From Spirosoma radiotolerans (GTDB lineage: Bacteria; Bacteroidota; Bacteroidia; Cytophagales; Spirosomataceae): a stretch of DNA of 64,000 bases. Numbering within the stretch: position 1 is the stretch's first letter; the number at the start of each line of letters is the position of its first letter. The stretch spans positions 1-64,000 of the forward strand of contig NZ_CP010429.1 in assembly GCF_000974425.1 (NCBI RefSeq), given 5' to 3'. Below the pieces are notes generated by a model. That model was not told the origin of the DNA. It ran no database searches and saw only the letters and a list, made by a program, of their open reading frames with translations. Both the position numbers and the translations under genes were made by a program. This document shows, one piece after another, positions 27,665-38,466 of the stretch.

Positions 27665-28759
27665 TTAATCGTCAATTTCACCTTCATCGTCTTCTGCGGT
27701 AGCCGCCAGAACGGGATCAAGAAGAGCGTCTTCATCCGTTGCGATTTTCGCCCGGATTTTGCCTTCAATCTCACCCATCAATTCTGGGTTGTCCAGAAGC
27801 AGTTCCTTAACAGCGTCGCGGCCCTGAGCCAACCGGCTGGTACCATATGAGAACCAGGAACCTGATTTCTTAACGATTTCCATTTCAACTGCCAGATCCA
27901 AAATCTCACCAACTTTGGAGATACCCTGGCCGTACATGATATCAAACTCGACAACTTTAAATGGAGCGGCCAGTTTGTTCTTCACAACTTTCACTTTGGT
28001 ACGGTTACCCACTACGTTATCAGCACCTTCTTTAATCTGACCAATACGGCGGATATCCAGGCGAACAGAAGCGTAGAATTTCAGGGCGTTACCACCAGTC
28101 GTTGTTTCGGGGTTACCGAACATCACACCGATTTTCTCCCGAAGCTGGTTGATGAAAATACAGCAGCAACCCGTTTTATTGATCGTACCCGTCAGTTTCC
28201 GCAGCGCCTGCGACATCAAACGAGCTTGTAAACCCATTTTGCTTTCGCCCATTTCGCCTTCAATCTCGGCTTTTGGCACAAGGGCCGCCACGGAGTCAAT
28301 AACGATAATGTCAATAGCGCCGGAGCTGATAAGGTGCTCCGCAATTTCCAGTGCCTGTTCGCCATTATCAGGCTGTGAGATGAGCAGATTTTTTGTATCG
28401 ATGCCCAGCTTTTCTGCGTAAACCCGGTCAAACGCGTGTTCAGCGTCGATAAAGGCGGCAAGGCCACCTGCTTTCTGGGCTTCGGCAATGCAGTGCATCG
28501 TCAGGGTGGTTTTACCCGATGATTCAGGACCGTAGATTTCGACAACACGGCCGCGCGGCATACCGCCGATACCCAGGGCCAGGTCTAACCCCAGCGAACC
28601 CGTTGAAATAACCGGAATGTCTACGACTTTGCTTTCGCTAAGGCGCATTACAGTGCCTTTACCGAAGGCTTTATCCAGCTTTTCAATGGTTGTTTGAAGG
28701 GCTTTTAATTTACTGTCATTAGCAGATGCTGTGGCTTGCGCCGTATCTGATTTTGCCAT
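27665..28759 (-). CDS. recA: recombinase RecA
   Basis: This 364-residue protein is RecA. The Walker A motif GPESSGKT is at residues 77-84; the Walker B strand [14 protein letters not shown], the [15 protein letters not shown] segment (L1 region) and [29 protein letters not shown] (L2 region) follow. The C-terminus is acidic ([23 protein letters not shown]), as usual. RecA forms filaments on single-stranded DNA for recombination and SOS induction. I start at [10 protein letters not shown]; an 18-codon upstream extension is open but not family-like. No LexA box was recognised upstream, so SOS control is not shown. Confidence 0.97.
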   Translation of the reverse strand: MAKSDTAQATASANDSKLKALQTTIEKLDKAFGKGTVMRLSESKVVDIPVISTGSLGLDLALGIGGMPRGRVVEIYGPESSGKTTLTMHCIAEAQKAGGLAAFIDAEHAFDRVYAEKLGIDTKNLLISQPDNGEQALEIAEHLISSGAIDIIVIDSVAALVPKAEIEGEMGESKMGLQARLMSQALRKLTGTINKTGCCCIFINQLREKIGVMFGNPETTTGGNALKFYASVRLDIRRIGQIKEGADNVVGNRTKVKVVKNKLAAPFKVVEFDIMYGQGISKVGEILDLAVEMEIVKKSGSWFSYGTSRLAQGRDAVKELLLDNPELMGEIEGKIRAKIATDEDALLDPVLAATAEDDEGEIDD

Positions 28760-28876
28760 GTTAGGATGGTTGTTTAAACAGATAAAATTACCCAAAAATG
28801 GGCAGATTACCAAATGGATTTAGGAAATAGTTGAGGCCTTTTAGCTGCCGTTTGATGCGGGAATTGACTACACAAA

Positions 28877-28922
28877 AACGGTCCAACAACTATATTGAAA
28901 ATCAAGTAGTTGCTGGACCGTT
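28877..28922 (-). terminator. terminator after the gene at 28936-29442
   Basis: A 16-bp stem with one wobble (aacggtccaacaacta, 28877-28892, with 28907-28922) lies 13 bases past the stop codon of the leftward gene and separates it from recA. Confidence 0.7.
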
Positions 28923-28935
28923 GATGAGAATTCAG

Positions 28936-29442
28936 TTACCGAGTTGTGTCGGCTGCAACCGGTTGCTGGGCCGGTGCTGGTTGCTGATTCTGGGGTTGTA
29001 CCTGTTGTGGTTGAGCCTGTTGTGGCTGCCCCGGCTGATAGCCCGGATAAGCTGATCCATCGCCGTACGGACGAGCGGGCGGACCAACTACTTCAACCGA
29101 TGTGATATAGTACTTCGTTTCGCCATTCCAGGGGAATTTCAGGATTTTTTCTTCATAGTGGAGCGTCACGCGCTGGCCTGTCTTAACGGCCTGAGTAACC
29201 TGCGCTGCTATGGCGTCATCTTTAACCGAAAAGTCAAAATACTGGGGTGTCAGCGATCCGGTTTCGCCCGAGAAGCCGCCTACATTCAACACACCTTCGT
29301 ATGTTTTAAAGAGGAAACCCCGCCGACTGAACTTGGAAACGGTTCCGGCACGTTCGCCATCGCTGTAACTCCAGCCTGTGAGTGCATAGAGTACGCCGAA
29401 AACAACTAACAGGAATAATAAAAAATACAAAAGTCCTCGCAT
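28936..29442 (-). CDS. membrane-anchored protein with Gln/Pro-rich tail, unknown function
   Basis: A 168-residue protein: an N-terminal membrane helix (LLYFLLFLLVVFGVLYALT), then a compact domain of about 95 residues (SDGERAGTVSKFSRRGFLFK, TYEGVLNVGG, VTLHYEEKILKFPWNGETKYYITSVE), then a tail of Gln, Pro and Ala (PGQPQQAQPQQVQPQNQQP). Homologues in Bacteroidota are common and often carry an unsupported enzyme name. The domain probably lies in the periplasm. I start at MRGLLYFLL, directly before the helix; twelve upstream codons are open. Function is unknown. Confidence 0.7.
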   Translation of the reverse strand: MRGLLYFLLFLLVVFGVLYALTGWSYSDGERAGTVSKFSRRGFLFKTYEGVLNVGGFSGETGSLTPQYFDFSVKDDAIAAQVTQAVKTGQRVTLHYEEKILKFPWNGETKYYITSVEVVGPPARPYGDGSAYPGYQPGQPQQAQPQQVQPQNQQPAPAQQPVAADTTR

Positions 29443-29633
29443 AGGTACAGATGGTTTAGTGGCTGTTCTTAAGCACACAAATAGACAACATTTTCTGGTA
29501 AATTCTGTTTGAAGACCCTATTGACCATGAATTATTCGTTAAGTCACGAACCAATCCCATTCCTTTTCTAAAGTTTTGCCCTGTATTTCGTTACTTTGCG
29601 GCTGGTTAGCTCATGAGCCTAACGGCTTGGTAG

Positions 29634-30983
<1,350 letters not shown>

Positions 30984-30986
30984 TTG

Positions 30987-31054
30987 TTTGAGGTTTACGG
31001 TTTATGGTTGGCTGACGCAGGTAATACAGGCATCAGCCAACCGTAAACCTCAAA
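30987..31054 (+). terminator. interrupted hairpin between eno and ftsB
   Basis: tttgaggtttacgg (30987-31000) pairs with 31041-31054 and ttggctga (31008-31015) pairs with 31033-31040, leaving a seven-base bulge on the left arm only. It could end or attenuate the eno transcript. Part of the left arm resembles the odhA-odhB spacer. Confidence 0.55.
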
Positions 31055-31072
31055 CCGTATACCTACTTTCCT

Positions 31073-31384
31073 ATGTTTAATCGTCTCCTCCGCTACGGCC
31101 GCAATTTCTACGTCGCCACCGGCTTAGTGCTGGTAGGATGGATGACGTTTTTTGACGCCAACGATCTGCCGACCCAGATTCGAAACTGGTGGGAACTGCG
31201 TCGTTTGGATGGGGAGGCTAAATTCTATCAGGCTAAAATCAAAGCAGTACAGACTGAGCGCCAGGAAGTACTTGGCAATGACCGCCTTCGGGAGAAATTT
31301 GCCCGCGAAAAGTATTTGATGAAAAAGCCCGGTGAAGATGTGTTTGTTATTGTCGACGAGCACAATGAACCGTTGGAAAAATAA
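31073..31384 (+). CDS. septum formation initiator (FtsB/DivIC family)
   Basis: This 103-residue protein has a short cytoplasmic start, one membrane helix (about residues 13-28, FYVATGLVLVGWMTFF), a coiled-coil region (LRRLDGEAKFYQAKIKAVQTERQEVL) and a conserved end (REKFAREKYLMKKPGEDVFVIVDE). The REKYxMKKPGEDVFVI pattern is diagnostic of FtsB/DivIC proteins, which bridge FtsQ and FtsL in the divisome. It overlaps the next gene by one base (TAATG at 31382-31386), so the two are coupled. Confidence 0.88.
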   Translation: MFNRLLRYGRNFYVATGLVLVGWMTFFDANDLPTQIRNWWELRRLDGEAKFYQAKIKAVQTERQEVLGNDRLREKFAREKYLMKKPGEDVFVIVDEHNEPLEK

Positions 31385-31902
31385 TGATAAACGTTCTCTT
31401 CGTTTGTTATGGCAACATTTGTCGGTCACCCGTTGCCGAAGGGGTGTTTCGAGTGCTGATTGACGAAGCCGGACTAAATGAGCAGATTCAGGCCGATTCG
31501 GCCGGAACGGCGTCTTTTCACATTGGCCAGCTACCTGATCGACGCACGCGCGAAAACGCACTCGAGCACGGCTTAACGCTGTCGCACCGGGCCCGTCGTT
31601 TGATTGGCGAAGACTTGGCTCAGTTCGATTATTTCGTGGCTATGGATGAAACCAATCTGGAAGCCATTGAAAAGCTGAACTACCGAAGTACGGGCCTTTA
31701 TACAACTGATACGATCTTTCTCCTTCGCGAATTCGATCCCGACGTAAGTGACCAGCCCAACGTGCCGGACCCTTACTACGAAGGACCGGAAGTATTCGAA
31801 GAAGTTTACCAGATTTGCTTACGATGCTGTCGGCAGCTACTTACATATTTGGTTCAACAGCATAATCTTAACGAGCGAAAGAATGCAAGAGTAAACGAGT
31901 GA
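31384..31902 (+). CDS. low molecular weight protein-tyrosine phosphatase
   Basis: A 172-residue protein with the catalytic loop VCYGNICRSPVAEG (Cys-x5-Arg) near the start and the general acid in VPDPYYEGPEVFEEVY. It hydrolyses phosphotyrosine and often controls exopolysaccharide kinases. The C-terminus ends in a variable tail that runs into the 31873-31946 hairpin, so transcription structure and coding overlap here. Its start is fused to the stop of the FtsB/DivIC gene, and gpmI follows 59 bases later. Confidence 0.92.
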   Translation: MINVLFVCYGNICRSPVAEGVFRVLIDEAGLNEQIQADSAGTASFHIGQLPDRRTRENALEHGLTLSHRARRLIGEDLAQFDYFVAMDETNLEAIEKLNYRSTGLYTTDTIFLLREFDPDVSDQPNVPDPYYEGPEVFEEVYQICLRCCRQLLTYLVQQHNLNERKNARVNE

Positions 31903-31946
31903 TTTCCTTTAGGCAATCATTCCTTCACTCTTGCATTCTTTCGCTC
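31873..31946 (+). promoter_or_regulatory. 20-bp perfect inverted repeat spanning the phosphatase end and gpmI leader
   Basis: The arms gagcgaaagaatgcaagagt (31873-31892) and their exact complement (31927-31946) enclose 34 bases. The left arm lies inside the phosphatase coding region. The right arm runs into a ttcgctctttcgctctttaa leader at 31940-31959, directly before the gpmI start, that recurs before sdhA. It may attenuate or protect the gpmI message. Confidence 0.55.
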
Positions 31947-31961
31947 TTTCGCTCTTTAACT

Positions 31962-33539
31962 ATGGACAAAAAAGTCATTCTCATCATTCTCGATGGCTGG
32001 GGCATTCCGCTTAAGCCCGAAGTATCGGCTATTGAAGCGGCTCATACGCCGTTCATGAATTCGCTGTATGCCAAGTATTCAAACAGTAAGCTGGAAGCAT
32101 CGGGATTAGCCGTTGGCCTGCCTGCGGGCCAGATGGGTAATTCTGAGGTAGGCCACATGAATCTGGGCGCTGGGCGGGTGGTTTATCAGGATCTGGTAAA
32201 AGTAAATAAAGCGGTTGAGGAACATACACTGGACAACGAGCCGGTTTTAGTCGATGCACTTACTTATGCCAAAACAAACGGCAAGAAGGTTCATTTCATT
32301 GGTCTGGTATCGGATGGTGGCGTTCACGCACACATCGATCATATTAAAGGCCTGTTATCCATTGCGCATGCTCACGAGCTGACCAATGTATTTGTGCATG
32401 CCTTTACGGATGGCCGGGATACGGACCCCAAAGGGGGCGTTGGCTATCTGACCGATCTACAGACGCACATGGCCGCTACAACTGGCCAGGTTGCGACCGT
32501 CATTGGGCGCTATTATGCCATGGATCGCGATAATCGTTGGGAACGGGTTAAAATAGCCTACGACGCGATGGTAAAAGGCGAAGGCGAAAAAATCACGGCT
32601 GCCGACGTGACAAGCGCTTTACAGGCATCGTATGAGGCTGGCGTTACGGATGAGTTTATCAAACCATTGATCGTTACGGACAATAGCGGCTCACCCGTGG
32701 CGGTTATTGAAGAGGGCGATGTAGTGCTGTGTTTCAATTTCCGTACGGATCGGGGACGTGAAATCACGCAGGCGCTGACACAGAAAGACTTCCCGGAACA
32801 GGGAATGAAGAAGCTGGCGCTGAATTACATTACCATGACCAATTATGACAGTGAGTTCATTGACGTAAAGGTCATTTTTGACAAAGACAACCTGCACAAC
32901 ACATTGGGAGAGGTCATTGCCGGAGCGGAGCGTAAGCAAATTCGAATTGCCGAAACGGAAAAGTACCCGCACGTTACCTTCTTCTTCTCTGGCGGCCGTG
33001 AAGAACCATTTGCGGGTGAAAAACGGCTGTTATGCCCGTCGCCAAAGGAAATGGTTGTTCGTGATGAGCAGGGCATTGAGACAACGATACCGGTGAAAAC
33101 CTACGATCAAATTCCTGAAATGGCCGCCTACGCTATTCGTGATGCCATCATTCCTGAACTGGAGAAAGAGGAAGTAGACTTCATTTGCCTCAACTTTGCC
33201 AATACCGACATGGTAGGTCATACGGGTGTTTTTGAAGCTGTTGTCAAAGCGGCCGAAACGGCAGATGCCTGTGCAAAAGCGGTTACGGAAACAGCGTTGG
33301 CACATGGCTATACAACGATCATTATTGCGGATCACGGAAACGCCGAATTTATGACAAATGAGGATGGCTCACCGAACACGGCCCACACAACCAACCTGGT
33401 GCCCTGCATCCTGATTGATAAGGAGTACCATCCAGCTATGAAAGATGGTAAACTTGCCGATATTGCCCCAACGATTCTGCAACTGATGGGTATTCCGCAA
33501 CCCGCCGAAATGGGGGGTGTGAGTCTGATTGTAGAGTAA
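31962..33539 (+). CDS. gpmI: 2,3-bisphosphoglycerate-independent phosphoglycerate mutase
   Basis: This 525-residue protein belongs to the alkaline-phosphatase superfamily. The N-terminal metal site and catalytic Ser are in LIILDGWGIP and PAGQMGNSEVGHMNLGAGRVVYQD. Later metal ligands lie in NFRTDRGREITQAL, LNFANTDMVGHTG and IIIADHGNAEFM, ending in APTILQLMGIPQPAEMGGVSL. It interconverts 3- and 2-phosphoglycerate in glycolysis, feeding enolase encoded upstream. I start at MDKKVILIILDG; the 21 codons before it overlap the upstream gene and hairpin and are not family-like. Confidence 0.96.
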   Translation: MDKKVILIILDGWGIPLKPEVSAIEAAHTPFMNSLYAKYSNSKLEASGLAVGLPAGQMGNSEVGHMNLGAGRVVYQDLVKVNKAVEEHTLDNEPVLVDALTYAKTNGKKVHFIGLVSDGGVHAHIDHIKGLLSIAHAHELTNVFVHAFTDGRDTDPKGGVGYLTDLQTHMAATTGQVATVIGRYYAMDRDNRWERVKIAYDAMVKGEGEKITAADVTSALQASYEAGVTDEFIKPLIVTDNSGSPVAVIEEGDVVLCFNFRTDRGREITQALTQKDFPEQGMKKLALNYITMTNYDSEFIDVKVIFDKDNLHNTLGEVIAGAERKQIRIAETEKYPHVTFFFSGGREEPFAGEKRLLCPSPKEMVVRDEQGIETTIPVKTYDQIPEMAAYAIRDAIIPELEKEEVDFICLNFANTDMVGHTGVFEAVVKAAETADACAKAVTETALAHGYTTIIIADHGNAEFMTNEDGSPNTAHTTNLVPCILIDKEYHPAMKDGKLADIAPTILQLMGIPQPAEMGGVSLIVE

Positions 33540-33553
33540 TAGTAGCGCGGATT

Positions 33554-33624
33554 TTCAGTTCGCGCTACAACAAAAAGGCCGCCCCGATATTCGGGGCGGC
33601 CTTTTTGTTGTAGCGCGAACTGAA
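33554..33624. terminator. 34-bp perfect palindromic bidirectional terminator
   Basis: The arm at 33554-33587 is the exact complement of 33591-33624, with only three loop bases (tat). The core is GC-rich (ggccgccccga) and flanked by A and T runs. Its right end touches the odhB stop codon (33625-33627) and its left end lies 14 bases after gpmI. This is the longest stem seen in the window. Confidence 0.9.
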
Positions 33625-35253
33625 TTACATATCGAACAGGATCCGGGTGGGATCTTCCAGAATCTGTTTTACACGAACCAGGAAGCTAACCGATTCTTTG
33701 CCGTCGATGATGCGGTGGTCGTAAGACAGCGCCACATACATGATTGGCCGGATAACGATTTCGCCATTAACCACAACGGCACGCTCAACGATGTTGTGCA
33801 TACCCAAAATAGCGGATTGGGGTGCGTTGATAATCGGGGTCGACAGCATTGATCCAAAAGTACCCCCGTTGGTGATGGTGAACGTACCGCCAGTCATTTG
33901 CTCAATCGTCAGTTTGTTTTCGCGGGCAAGGCCAGCTAAGCGAACGACTTCTTTCTCGATTTGCGCAAAGCTCAATTGTTCGGCGTTGCGAATAACGGGC
34001 ACCACAAGACCCCGGTCCGACGAAACGGCAATTGAGATATCACAGAAATCATTGAAGACCATCTGGTCGCCATCAATCTGGGCATTTACGGCAGGGAAGT
34101 CTTTCAGCGCAATACAAACCGCCTTCGTGAAGAACGACATGAAGCCAAGCCCTACGCCATTCTTCTCTTTGAACTTATCCTTAAACTTGTTTCGTAAGTC
34201 CATGATTGGCTTCATGTCTACCTCATTGAAGGTAGTCAGCATCGCCGTTTCGTTTTTAACGGCTACCAGCCGGCGGGCAATTGTCCGGCGAAGAGACGTC
34301 ATTTTCTCCCGACGCTGATTTCGGCTGCCCGGTACAGCAGGAGCCGCTGGTGCTGGAGCCGGTGCCGCCGGTTTGGCAGCAGCTTGCGGAGCTGCGGGAG
34401 CAGGTGCTGGCGCCGATGCAGGAGTTGCTTTTAAGGCATCTTCCTTCGTTAAGCGTCCGCCCACGCCCGTACCTTGAACCTGTTGCGCACTAATGCCTTT
34501 TTCGTCAAGAATTTTAGCGGCCGCCGGCGATGGATAATGCGCGGCATAGCCGTTTCCATTCTGGCCATTAGTCGAGACTTCGGGTGCTGGTGCACTCGTT
34601 GCTGGCTGAGGGGCGGGTGCCGGTGTATTGGCTGGTGCAGCGGTAGAAGCACCTACTTCAATTTTAGCAATCAAAGCACCGATTGGTAGTGTTGCACCCT
34701 CCTGAGCCACAATACGGAGCGTTCCTGCGGCTTCGGCAGGAAGCTCGAACGTAGCTTTGTCGGATTCAAGCTCGCACAAGACTTCGTCGAGGGCAACCTG
34801 ATCACCGTCTTTCTTGCTCCACGAAGCAATGGTTACTTCAGTCACAGACTCGCCAACGGCGGGCACTTTCATTTCAATCACACTCGGTGCTGCCTGCGCT
34901 ACAGGAGCCTGCACGGGTTCAGCAACCGCCTGAAGAGCGGGCGCTGGCTGTGGAGCCGGAGTTGCCGATGCTTCGGCTTTGGCAGGCTCGGCAACGGGGG
35001 CAGGACTTGGAGCGCTACCACCATCGTCAATTTTACAAATACTGGCTCCAATGGGTAGAACGTCACCTTCCTGAGCCAGAATGTGCAGAATACCATCGGC
35101 TTCGGCCGTTAATTCGAACGTAGCCTTATCGGAGTCGAGTCCGCAAAGTACATCGTCCATCTTTACGTGATCACCTTCTTTCTTGTACCAGGTGCCAACG
35201 GTTACTTCGGTAATGGATTCCCCCACAGGAGGGATTTTCATGTCAACGGCCAT
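33625..35253 (-). CDS. odhB: 2-oxoglutarate dehydrogenase E2 (dihydrolipoyl succinyltransferase), two lipoyl domains
   Basis: This 542-residue protein has two lipoyl domains (about residues 1-77 and 126-201, with lipoyl lysines in [10 protein letters not shown] and [10 protein letters not shown]), linkers rich in Ala and Pro, a peripheral-subunit-binding domain ([20 protein letters not shown]) and a catalytic domain ending [22 protein letters not shown]2 of the 2-oxoglutarate complex moves succinyl groups to CoA. E. coli SucB has one lipoyl domain, so two is a notable but known variant. It follows odhA on the minus strand after an 88-base spacer with an inverted repeat. Confidence 0.93.
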   Translation of the reverse strand: MAVDMKIPPVGESITEVTVGTWYKKEGDHVKMDDVLCGLDSDKATFELTAEADGILHILAQEGDVLPIGASICKIDDGGSAPSPAPVAEPAKAEASATPAPQPAPALQAVAEPVQAPVAQAAPSVIEMKVPAVGESVTEVTIASWSKKDGDQVALDEVLCELESDKATFELPAEAAGTLRIVAQEGATLPIGALIAKIEVGASTAAPANTPAPAPQPATSAPAPEVSTNGQNGNGYAAHYPSPAAAKILDEKGISAQQVQGTGVGGRLTKEDALKATPASAPAPAPAAPQAAAKPAAPAPAPAAPAVPGSRNQRREKMTSLRRTIARRLVAVKNETAMLTTFNEVDMKPIMDLRNKFKDKFKEKNGVGLGFMSFFTKAVCIALKDFPAVNAQIDGDQMVFNDFCDISIAVSSDRGLVVPVIRNAEQLSFAQIEKEVVRLAGLARENKLTIEQMTGGTFTITNGGTFGSMLSTPIINAPQSAILGMHNIVERAVVVNGEIVIRPIMYVALSYDHRIIDGKESVSFLVRVKQILEDPTRILFDM

Positions 35254-35274
35254 TTTTTTTGTAGTTTTCAGTTC

Positions 35275-35333
35275 ACGGCTTACGGTATATGGTTAATTGC
35301 GGCATGCGCCGTGAACCATATACCGTAAGCCGT
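35275..35333 (-). promoter_or_regulatory. inverted repeat in the odhA-odhB spacer
   Basis: acggcttacggtatatggtt (35275-35294) pairs perfectly with 35314-35333 (20 bp). A competing 9-bp pairing, gttcacggc (35271-35279) with gccgtgaac (35308-35316), uses bases of both arms. The spacer could thus switch between two folds and tune odhB relative to odhA. Confidence 0.55.
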
Positions 35334-35341
35334 AATCCTTT

Positions 35342-38137
35342 TTATTCAAACGCTCTCCGAACGATATCGGCTTGTTCCTGAGTATGTATTTTTGGATAGC
35401 CCGTAGCTGGTGAAGCCGCAGCTTTCCGCGAAATAATGGGCAAAGTCAAACCAATGCGCAATAGGTAAGACCAATAGCCCATGTTTTCAGGTTCTTCCTG
35501 TACCCAGATCAACTCCGCTTTCTTGTACTGGTCCAGTACGGCATCTAACTGGTTTTTGGGCAGTGGAGCGAGCTGCTCCAGTCGTACAATAGCCACATCG
35601 TCACGCTGATCGGCCTGTTGTTTTTCGAGCAGATCATAATAGATCTTACCCGTACAGAGCAACACCCGTTTTACCTTTTTTGCTTGCGCATAGCTGTCGT
35701 CGATGATTTCCTGGAATGAACCCTTTGTGAGATCCTCCAGCGGAGAAATGCATTTCGGATGGCGCAACAACGACTTCGGCGACATAATGACCAGTGGCTT
35801 ACGGAAGTTCCAGGCCAACTGACGACGCATAATGTGGAACAGGTTAGCGGGCGTAGTTACGTTGGCCACCACCATGTTATAGTCCGCGTATAACTGCAAA
35901 TACCGTTCAGGGCGGGCGTTGGAGTGCTCTGGCCCCTGGCCTTCGTAGCCGTGGGGAAGAAGCATCGTTACACCGTTCTGGATGCCCCACTTCGACTCTC
36001 CAGCCGCAATAAACTGATCGATGATCAACTGAGCACCGTTGGAGAAGTCGCCAAACTGGGCTTCCCAGATAACCAGCGCTTGTGGATTAGCCATGGCATA
36101 GCCATATTCAAACCCTAACACACCGTATTCTGACAACAGGGAGTTATAAATCTGGAATTTCTGCTGGCCATCCTCAATAAAGTCGAGCGACGAATACGAT
36201 AGGTTCGTTTCGGCATCGTGCAATACCGCATGGCGGTGCGAGAATGTACCCCGCTGAACATCCTGACCACTCAAACGAACAGGCTTACCGTCGAGCAGCA
36301 ACGACCCGTAGGCCAGCAGTTCCGCCGTACCCCAGTTCACCAGTTTGGTGTCGGTGAGCATGGTCTGACGGTCTTTCAGCAGCTTGTCAATCTGTTTTAG
36401 CGGCTTGAAGCCTTCAGGCGTTTTGACAAGCGCTTTACCAATGGTTTGCAGGACTTCGGCAGGCACGCCCGTTTCGGGCGATTTTTCGAAATCCTTCGGC
36501 TCACTAAACCGAAGCTCGGCCCAGTCCCGGTCCAGCCGAAGCGGCTTGTACGGAATTTCCGCTTTTTGCTTAACGCGGTCGAGTCGATCCTGTAATTGCT
36601 TTTTGAATTCAGTATCCATGCGCGTGGCCAGTTCGGCATCTACGTCGCCCCGCTTGATGAGCAGTTCTTTGTAAATCTCGCGTGGATTCTGGTGCTTTTC
36701 GATGATGTTGTACATCGTTGGCTGCGTAAATTTCGGCTCATCGGCCTCGTTGTGGCCGTAGCGACGGTAGCAAACCATGTCGATAAACACATCCCGGTTG
36801 AATTTTTCACGGAACTCAACGGCTAGTTTCGCACAGAAAATAACGGCTTCCGGATCGTCGCCGTTTACGTGGAAAATAGGGGCGTCGATGATTTTCGCTA
36901 CATCTGAACAATAAATAGACGAGCGGGCATCTTCAAAATCGGTTGTGAAACCGATCTGGTTATTAATGACAAAATGGACCGTACCACCGGTTGTATAACC
37001 AGCTAGTTTGGCCATTTGCGTTACTTCATACACAATACCCTGTCCGGCCACGGCGGCATCACCGTGAATCAGGATAGGCATTATTTTCGTGAAATCGCCT
37101 TTGTATTCTTCATCGGCCTGCGCCCGAACAAAGCCTTCCACAACGGGATTGACCGCTTCCAGGTGGGATGGGTTAGGAGCCAGTTTTACACTGATCTGCT
37201 TTCCGGATTTTGTCTCGGTCAAACTTGAATAACCGAGGTGATATTTCACGTCCCCATCGCCATGTACCTGTTCGGGCACATTCCCCTCGAAACCGTCGAA
37301 GATCGACTCGTAGGATTTGCCCAGAATGTTGGCCAGTACGTTAAGCCGCCCGCGGTGCGCCATCCCAATCATCACTTCTTCAACGCCCATATCGGCCGCC
37401 TGACTGATGATCGTATCCAGCGCGGGAATTGTCACTTCGCCACCTTCAAGCGAGAAACGTTTCTGGCCGAGGTATTTAGTCGCCAGGAAGTTTTCGAAGA
37501 CGGTCGCTTCGTTGAGCTTTTCGAGAATACGCTTTTTCTCATCCGAGGTAGGCATGAAAACGAGCGCTTCCTTTTCGATCTTATTCCGGAGCCAGTTCTT
37601 CACATCCAGCTCACGGATGTACATGTACTCGAACCCGATATCGCCCGCGTAAATTTTACGCAGCGACTCCATGATGACACGGAGCGTGGCGGGGCCGATA
37701 CCAAGCAGTTTGCCTGATTCGAAAACGGTATCCAGATCCGCTTCTGACAGCGCATAATCCGGCAAATCGACACGAGGTTGGCGATTTTTGCGCTCTTTGA
37801 GCGGATTGGTCTTCGCCAGTAAATGGCCGCGTGACCGGTATGCCTTGATTAAGCTGGCAACCGACACTTCTTTTTCAGCATGGCTGGCATCGACCGGTTT
37901 GGTTGCTGTCGTCTGGCCGTTTGCTGAACCATTCGATGAGACACCGTTCGACTTTGCTTCAGCCGATTCACCGTTGTGGGTTCCATTGGCTTTTTCGCCA
38001 TAGGTGAGTGAAAACTCAAACCCTTTAAAAAATTGTTGCCAGCTTTCGTCAACTGTCTGTGGGTCTTGTTTGTAAGACTGATAAAGTTGATCTACGTAAG
38101 CCGCGTCGGAATTAGCGATATATGAGTACTGGTCCAT
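35342..38137 (-). CDS. odhA: 2-oxoglutarate dehydrogenase E1 component
   Basis: This 931-residue protein starts with the E2-binding N-terminus (DAAYVDQLYQSYKQDPQTVDESWQQFF), followed by the family's RSRGHLLAKTNPL, GMAHRGRLNVLANILGK, LGYSSLTETKSGKQISVKLAPNPSHLEAVNPVVEG region, the thiamine-binding IHGDAAVAGQGIVYE, DPEAVIFCAKLAVEFRE and YRRYGHNEADEPKFTQP, and the C-terminal QYKKAELIWVQEEPENMGYW. It decarboxylates 2-oxoglutarate using thiamine diphosphate. The first gene of an odhA-odhB pair; E3 is not in this window. A -7 box (TACCTTTG) lies at 38166-38173. Confidence 0.96.
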   Translation of the reverse strand: MDQYSYIANSDAAYVDQLYQSYKQDPQTVDESWQQFFKGFEFSLTYGEKANGTHNGESAEAKSNGVSSNGSANGQTTATKPVDASHAEKEVSVASLIKAYRSRGHLLAKTNPLKERKNRQPRVDLPDYALSEADLDTVFESGKLLGIGPATLRVIMESLRKIYAGDIGFEYMYIRELDVKNWLRNKIEKEALVFMPTSDEKKRILEKLNEATVFENFLATKYLGQKRFSLEGGEVTIPALDTIISQAADMGVEEVMIGMAHRGRLNVLANILGKSYESIFDGFEGNVPEQVHGDGDVKYHLGYSSLTETKSGKQISVKLAPNPSHLEAVNPVVEGFVRAQADEEYKGDFTKIMPILIHGDAAVAGQGIVYEVTQMAKLAGYTTGGTVHFVINNQIGFTTDFEDARSSIYCSDVAKIIDAPIFHVNGDDPEAVIFCAKLAVEFREKFNRDVFIDMVCYRRYGHNEADEPKFTQPTMYNIIEKHQNPREIYKELLIKRGDVDAELATRMDTEFKKQLQDRLDRVKQKAEIPYKPLRLDRDWAELRFSEPKDFEKSPETGVPAEVLQTIGKALVKTPEGFKPLKQIDKLLKDRQTMLTDTKLVNWGTAELLAYGSLLLDGKPVRLSGQDVQRGTFSHRHAVLHDAETNLSYSSLDFIEDGQQKFQIYNSLLSEYGVLGFEYGYAMANPQALVIWEAQFGDFSNGAQLIIDQFIAAGESKWGIQNGVTMLLPHGYEGQGPEHSNARPERYLQLYADYNMVVANVTTPANLFHIMRRQLAWNFRKPLVIMSPKSLLRHPKCISPLEDLTKGSFQEIIDDSYAQAKKVKRVLLCTGKIYYDLLEKQQADQRDDVAIVRLEQLAPLPKNQLDAVLDQYKKAELIWVQEEPENMGYWSYLLRIGLTLPIISRKAAASPATGYPKIHTQEQADIVRRAFE

Positions 38138-38466
38138 GACGGGGGCGCGTCGTTGTTATGAGCCGCAAAGGTAACGTTTCGGCTAAACACTTGATCGCAA
38201 AAATTTTGTTTTTATTCTCCTGATTGTTAGCAACAACCCACTTTTGTGTACAACAACTGAAAATTAATTTTTATTGCTAAAAATAAAAATCAGCTTGAAA
38301 ATTATAGTCTCTGTGTACGGCTACGGTGGGGCTTACATTTGACTTAAAAGAGCTTACGATTTATGACCGTTGTTGCTTGCTGTGTTACTTATTAACGAAG
38401 GGTCTATCCGCTTCTCAGGCGCTGTTGCGTATATTTGACCATAAAATCGAGTTGTAACTCCTGCTT
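38138..38466. promoter_or_regulatory. divergent promoter region between odhA and the cNMP-binding transporter-like gene
   Basis: On the minus strand TACCTTTG (38173-38166) fits the Bacteroidota -7 box and would give a short odhA leader; no well-spaced -33 TTG is present. The rest is AT-rich, with no clear box for the rightward gene. I see no binding-site repeats. Confidence 0.35.

Noticed and set aside
33740-38003. Long + strand open frames opposite odhB and odhA
   Set aside because: They are shadows of conserved genes on the other strand, with no motifs of their own.
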